Positions 59,401 through 64,000 of a DNA stretch of 64,000 bases are shown piece by piece; positions within the stretch are counted from its first letter, which is position 1, and every line of letters begins with the position of its first letter. The position numbers and the translations under genes were made by a program. Below the pieces are notes generated by a model, which was not told the origin of the DNA, made no database searches, and saw nothing but the letters and a program-made list of their open reading frames with translations. The stretch comes from Podocnemis expansa (lineage: Eukaryota; Chordata; Testudines; Podocnemididae): the NCBI GenBank assembly GCA_007922195.1, contig ML681964.1:6280445-6344444 (forward strand). Direction: 5' to 3'.

Positions 59401-60395
59401 AAAGACACCAAATAAACAAGATGTCAAAGGTGTGTATGTGTTTACATATCTATATCTATTTAGATATATGCAGATATAAATATGCATATATACGTAAGTG
59501 CCACAAGACTCACAAAAACAGTGGAAAAAAACCCTAAGATTGCAAAATGAAGCACTCAAAAATTAGAAAGCACCAGAATTACAGCTGATTGTGTTCAGAC
59601 TTAATTGTGATACACTCTTCAATTACCTGATCCCCTACATTTTTTCCAGGACTCCTGCTACCTCCAGTCACTGTCATGTATCTATTTCTCCCCACATCCT
59701 CCTTTGCTCTTTATCCAAATCTGTTCCCTCCTCTCATTCTCCATCCATTCCATCCAGGCCATATACTCACAGAACTGAGAAAGCTTCTTCCTCCATCCCC
59801 CCTGAGTATCAAGGGGTATCAGCAGGGGAGGGGGCACTCCTGAGAAACAGGAAGGACCCTCTTTACTTTCTATATTCAGTGCTGGTCATCATAACCCACA
59901 CCACCGAGGACTTAAATTTCAGGGAAAATCTTGCTCAGCTCAGCAGTGGAGCATGCTCAGCACAGATGGAATTTTCAGTGAGTCTAGCCATGAAATTTGA
60001 AGAAACTTCTACTGAGCATGCACAAACTTCAATTTGTCAAAAGGCTTATACCTTGGCCTAATTTAGGCTGATTTTCACTGGAATAGTGACAGACGCATAC
60101 ATCCATATCACAAAGATCATCTCCCTGCCAAAGTTTTAGTCCCTGACCCAAAGCACAGGGAAGCTACTGGTTTACAAGGAAATGGCCCTTTGTTTTTAAT
60201 AAGGGCAAAAGAATGCATTTTTCACTAGTCTCACTCTTAACAGCTGGCCTGTTTTGGCTGGAATTTTCCTCAAAAAATTCAGTTTAAGGCAGACAACCAG
60301 CATGGAAAATTCCAGCCCAAAGAGTTAATGTTTCTCAAACAAATAGAGCCACTGAAAACAGAATATGACGACAGGAAGCGGAAATCCAAGTGTGT
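59401..60395. other. No gene recognised
   Basis: Contains an A/T-rich stretch of TATATC/TATATG repeats (59436-59495) and a 156-codon plus-strand frame at 59591-60061 (S/T/P-rich) with no domain or splice context. I do not call it a gene. Confidence 0.5.
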
Positions 60396-60620
60396 GATGA
60401 AGTGGGATTTTTCTCCCATGAAAGCTCATGCAATAAATAAATTTGTTCGTCTTTAAGTGCCACATGGCTCATTGTTCGTTCTAACACAGTCCTGTTCGAT
60501 TAAAAAAAAAGCTGGGAGTCTTGTGGCATCTAAAGACAAACAGATTTATTTATTGCATAAGTGCCACAAGACTCCCGGCTTTTTTTGCTTTACTAGACTA
60601 ACACGGCTGCCCTTTTGAAT
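60396..60620. repeat. Two adjacent foldback-family pieces
   Basis: At 60396-60470 a right-arm copy reads TGATGAAGTGGGATTTTTCTC, CCATGAAAGCTCATGCAATA and GTCTTTAAGTGCCACA. At 60510-60620 a second piece has GCTGGGAGTCTTGTGGCA (60511-60528) facing its inverse GTGCCACAAGACTCCCGGC (60561-60579), then TTTTGCTTTACTAGACTAAC and ACGGCTGCCCTTTTG. The second has lost most of its central palindrome, which suggests a hairpin-mediated deletion. Confidence 0.85.
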
Positions 60621-61893
60621 CCTGTTTGACAGTGTCCTTAGTTTCCCCAGAAAATGCAGAATAAAATACCTATGTTCTGTGACTTTCAGAGCTCACACTC
60701 TACTTCACAGACTATAGGCCAGAATTTGTAGGATTGTATAGTATCACCCAAACTACACAGCACTGACTCTTAAGAAAATCTCCATTAACTCCATTATGTG
60801 TTACGCTCCTTGAAGTCCCATGGGAAGTCAATGGGAGTTAAGGACACTCAGCACCATGCAGGAAGATTGGATCCTAAGTAATTTCACATAAAGGGTAATG
60901 AGCCATTTACAATCATTCTACTTCACAATGTTACTTTGGTCATGCATCCTTTAAATTGGTGAAAAACACTGACACAACAAAAAAAGCTTTAGATGATCAT
61001 TGCTATATAACACAGTCCCTGACACTTAACTAGAGCAAACTGAAGTTGTTTGTTCAACACAGCTCACCACTTGACAGATGTAGCACAATGTCTTTAGAAC
61101 AAGATACTACGGATGTCTGCAGTGATTTACAAGAAAGAGGTGATGCCTTAGAAATCCTACTTTCATTTATTTATTTATTTTAAAAAGAGTACAGCTAAAC
61201 CACTACTGAGCTTAGGAGAGGCCTCATTTCCATTTACACTCACACTACTCTGGCTTTGTAAAAGTGGACATGACTGTAAGGTCCTACGCATCCCCTGGCA
61301 AATGAGGCCCTTTACATAGGCACTAACCAGAGCCATATATTATTATTAATCATAATAATAAAAAGACAATGAAAAAGCTGGACTGAAACAAGACAAAGCG
61401 CTGAAAAAAATCACGGGAGGCAAAGAAAATTATTTTTATTACAGAAAACCTACTGCCCAAATATTATGATAGTGATAATACGCCTTGAGGATAGTTATTA
61501 AAAAATCAGCATCCAGCTGATTAACTTTACAGACTTCATAGAATAAGATAGGTTCCCTCTCCAGAAAAGGTAAGAAATTATAAGTTTGTGTATACACATA
61601 CCATGGGCTGGCTGTAACTTGAATGAGACAACCCACAGACAGGTAAAAAGAATCAGTATAAAGAGATCCTAAAGTAAACAAACAACAAGGCACACAAACC
61701 TTTATAAAGACAATGCGCCTGGTTTTCATTTACATCAAGGTCTGTTCATACTAGTCTAGCAGTGAAAAGCACCCTTCAACTGAGTGTAATTTTTGCCCAC
61801 TTCAAGCACCTCCACATATGCAAAACAGCATACACTAGCCGTTGTATAATGGAGAATCAGAGCCAGAGTGTGTCTTAAAACAATCTATATCAG
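60621..61893. other. No gene recognised; dispersed repeat at 60780-60880
   Basis: At 60780-60880 TTGAAGTCCCATGGGAAGTC, AATGGGAGTTAAGGACACTC and AGCACCATGCAGGAAGATTGG belong to the GAAGTCAATGGGAG family. Nothing else is recognised. Confidence 0.5.
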
Positions 61894-62003
61894 GAATAGA
61901 ATAGAATAGAATAGAATAGAATCATAGGGTTGGAAGGGACCTCGTGAGATCATCGAGTCCAACTCCCTGGCACCCGAGGTGCTAGCCACTACACTATGTT
62001 TGG
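61894..62003 (-). mobile_element. Probable short SINE/CR1 tail with pentamer repeat
   Basis: The plus strand starts with an (ATAGA)n run (61897-61920), then ATCATAGGGTTGGAAGGGAC, CTCGTGAGATCATCGAGTCC and AACTCCCTGGCACC. Read in reverse it is a TAGTGTAGTGGCTAGCAC segment resembling a tRNA A-box region, followed by a CR1-type tail and (TCTAT)n. The B box is not clear, so the head is partial. It is the freshest CR1-like tail outside the large CR1. Confidence 0.65.
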
Positions 62004-64000
62004 GCCAAAAAAAAGCCACCCAGGCCACACATCCTATAAGTAGAGAGAAAATCCCAGACATATCTTTTTGTATTAAACCTACATGAAAAGGAAAACAGGA
62101 CTTGCCATGTTTGTCATGTACAAAAAAAAAAGTTGGAGATCTGGTTCCTGAATAGTATGATTGAGAAAGTCCCTTTTTGTTTGTTGTTATCATCATAAAA
62201 CATATTTGGTTACAAAGGGTTTTGGGCTTTTTTTTACACTATTATTCTTATTATTTTAGTCTACCATCTAATGGTGTGTCATACTGCATTAACATAAAAA
62301 CCATGTCTCCCTCTAGAGGCTGGCTCCAGTGACTATAAAAACCAACAAAAACTAAAAATTAACACAGCTTGAGGAAAATAATTCATTTTAATTTTTACAT
62401 ACATATAAACTGCAGCACTGTAAATACACTTCTTTTTCATTTTAATTTAAACAATTGGAGTGACAGGAATCCCTTGCAACATGCACTCAAAGAAATGCTT
62501 TAAGATCTTTGAACTAAACAGTTTCAGTAAAACCTCATTTAAAAAAAGACAAAGCAAGATGTGGTGTTCAAACAGGGAAAACTGTTTTGTATAAAACTGA
62601 ACACTAAGCAATACAACATTAACAAAATTGTTTAAAAACACATTTTGATCTTTATTTTAAAACAAAAGTTGTCCAACTTTGAACATTATATTGTTTTCAA
62701 CTTTTTTTTTTTTTTACTGTAAAATCTGGCCTCCTGTGCTGTGCAAGTAAAGACCCAATCCTATTCCCTAGTAATTAGAAAGTAATCAAATACTCTAAAT
62801 AAAAATGTAAGATAACTTACAGACCCAGCTTAGACTTAATAGTATGGATGTGCCTGGACACAGGCATAGTTTAACTTCTGTATTTGTGGAGACAAGGGAC
62901 CAGTATTCAGAGTACATCTTTCCACTCCTCTTTTGACCTTGCTCTTTAGTGCTGTGGCCTGAAGGAAGGTACCAGTCCCCCTCCTCAAAAACTGTGCATC
63001 CTCCTGATGCCCAGCACTCCTTCCCTTGCAAAAGCCCTGACTTCACCTTCCAAGTTGAGACAAAGATCTACGCACCCTACTTTACCTAAGGAAGGTCCCC
63101 CCGACCTCTGCCTCTCAGGGGTGTTGGTGGGGGACCTGAGGTCCCTTGGTGTTACCTGTCACCAGTGACTGGTGGAGCACGTTCCACTCGGCCCTGGGAT
63201 TATCACAGCACCGACTCAGCCCACAGGGCCCTGTTCTCCTGCAGGTGCAGGAAACTGCCCCCTCCAGCAAGGGAGAAACAGAGGGCAGAGAAAGGAAATA
63301 GAACCTCTTACCCCAATCAGAGCAGGGGTTCAGCCCCAAAGAACCCCAGCCTGGCTCTGGAGAAGACAAGCAAGGAGGAGACAGAGAGCAGCTTGGTCCA
63401 AGATGAAAGACAATTACATAGTGAAGAACATGCTGGGGGGTTAGTGTATGAAAAAATGTGTTTTGGAAGGGGTAGTGCTGCCATATTTTGGAGGGAGCGC
63501 TAGGAGGTGTGAGGTGAAGGAACCCCGAGTTTGGGGGGAATGGGGCAATGAACCCCTAAGTTTAGCAGGGGAGTCCCCAATTGGCAAAATAGCTGAGCAA
63601 GGCTAGCTAGGTGCCAGGGACAGATTGAGGGTGCTCCCACGGAAAGCTTCATGCTCCACTTGGGAGTGGATAGAAAGAGATGGACAGGGAAGACATCATG
63701 TGCAGTATGCAATTAGTGGGTGCGGGGGGACGGGGGGGGAAGAGACAGCACATTTGGCTCCTAGCATGGACAGCAGAGATGAGGGATAGAGGACAGGTCT
63801 GTGACCCGGAAGTCCCTGATATGCCCCACTGCACAAGAGCAACACCCCCTGCCAACTCCCCACAAGCCAGATGCTGAGGAAGGAAAAAGGCAACTTTTTA
63901 GCTGCACCTCTGCTGCCCTCCTAACTCCAGCTTCCCCCACCAAAAAAAACACCACCTCTCTTCCAGATCATCCTCCCCAAACTTCCCACTACACATTCTC
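62004..64000. other. No gene recognised; GC-richer end block from about 63060
   Basis: 62004-63060 is AT-rich. From 63060 to the window end the sequence is GC-richer with several overlapping frames on both strands (for example 63165-63503 plus, 63115-63369 minus) that shadow one another and show no domain. It could be part of an unrecognised repeat or lie near a gene beyond the window. A G-rich run lies at 63724-63740. Confidence 0.45.

Noticed and set aside
59591..60061. 156-codon plus-strand frame, serine/threonine/proline-rich
   Set aside because: No domain, no signal peptide or membrane pattern, no splice-site support and no transcript evidence. It is plausible as chance.
63115..63955. 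Possible exon cluster in the GC-richer end block
   Set aside because: Frames on both strands mirror each other, no domain is recognisable and no consistent splice pair was found. The block is cut by the window end.
1..64000. CRISPR array, operon, prophage or bacterial defence system
   Set aside because: No regular spaced repeats, no ribosome-binding-site-led gene strings and no phage genes. The composition and repeats are those of a vertebrate genome.

Overview
The window looks like vertebrate, most probably turtle (less likely crocodilian), nuclear DNA. It is AT-rich, has no bacterial-style gene packing, and holds no host protein-coding exon, tRNA gene, rRNA gene or CRISPR array that I can support. 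It reads as a large intron or an intergenic stretch. The turtle call rests on the mix of interspersed repeats: many CR1 LINE copies of several ages, a tRNA-headed SINE with a CR1-like 3' tail, DIRS tyrosine-recombinase retrotransposon debris, Ty3/Gypsy pol debris, several short hAT-type DNA elements with 8-bp target duplications, and a palindromic 'foldback' family. It was made by recognising sequence patterns, with no database search.

Layout. 0-7.3 kb is mostly unannotatable AT-rich DNA with old repeat scraps. 7.4-9.9 kb holds a CR1 endonuclease fragment and then a minus-strand DIRS remnant (reverse transcriptase, tyrosine recombinase, terminal repeat). 10-24 kb is a quiet region with five short DNA-transposon-like insertions (four with flanking duplications of the hAT type), a 16-bp self-complementary alternating tract and a C-rich tract. 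24.1-27.2 kb is the best-preserved element, a minus-strand CR1 whose ORF2 has only two in-frame stops and one frameshift. 28.2-35.5 kb is a retroelement graveyard: a plus-strand CR1, minus-strand CR1 tails, the tRNA-headed SINE, a Gypsy reverse transcriptase-RNase H fragment lying between DIRS pieces, and a DIRS gag remnant. 35.5-45 kb is mainly unique AT-rich sequence with one CR1 and one palindromic MITE. 45.6-53.3 kb holds two hAT elements, two probable solo LTRs (46635-47752 and 52445-53245, both with TG...CA ends and flanking duplications), an L1-like ORF1 fragment and a MIR-like SINE fragment. 54.9-60.6 kb carries several palindromic foldback copies. 61.9 kb has a second probable CR1-tailed SINE, and 63.1-64 kb is a GC-rich end with nothing recognised.

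No set of genes here works together as a host pathway. The coherent biology is transposition: CR1 proteins probably mobilised the CR1-tailed SINEs, absent hAT transposases mobilised the short hAT elements, and DIRS elements integrated through a tyrosine recombinase. Every coding remnant is disabled. I did not find a convincing undescribed system. The items most worth checking are the DIRS/Gypsy composite locus, the palindromic families, the DIRS copy with a stop at the likely catalytic tyrosine, and the acidic open frame inside the 52.4-kb LTR.
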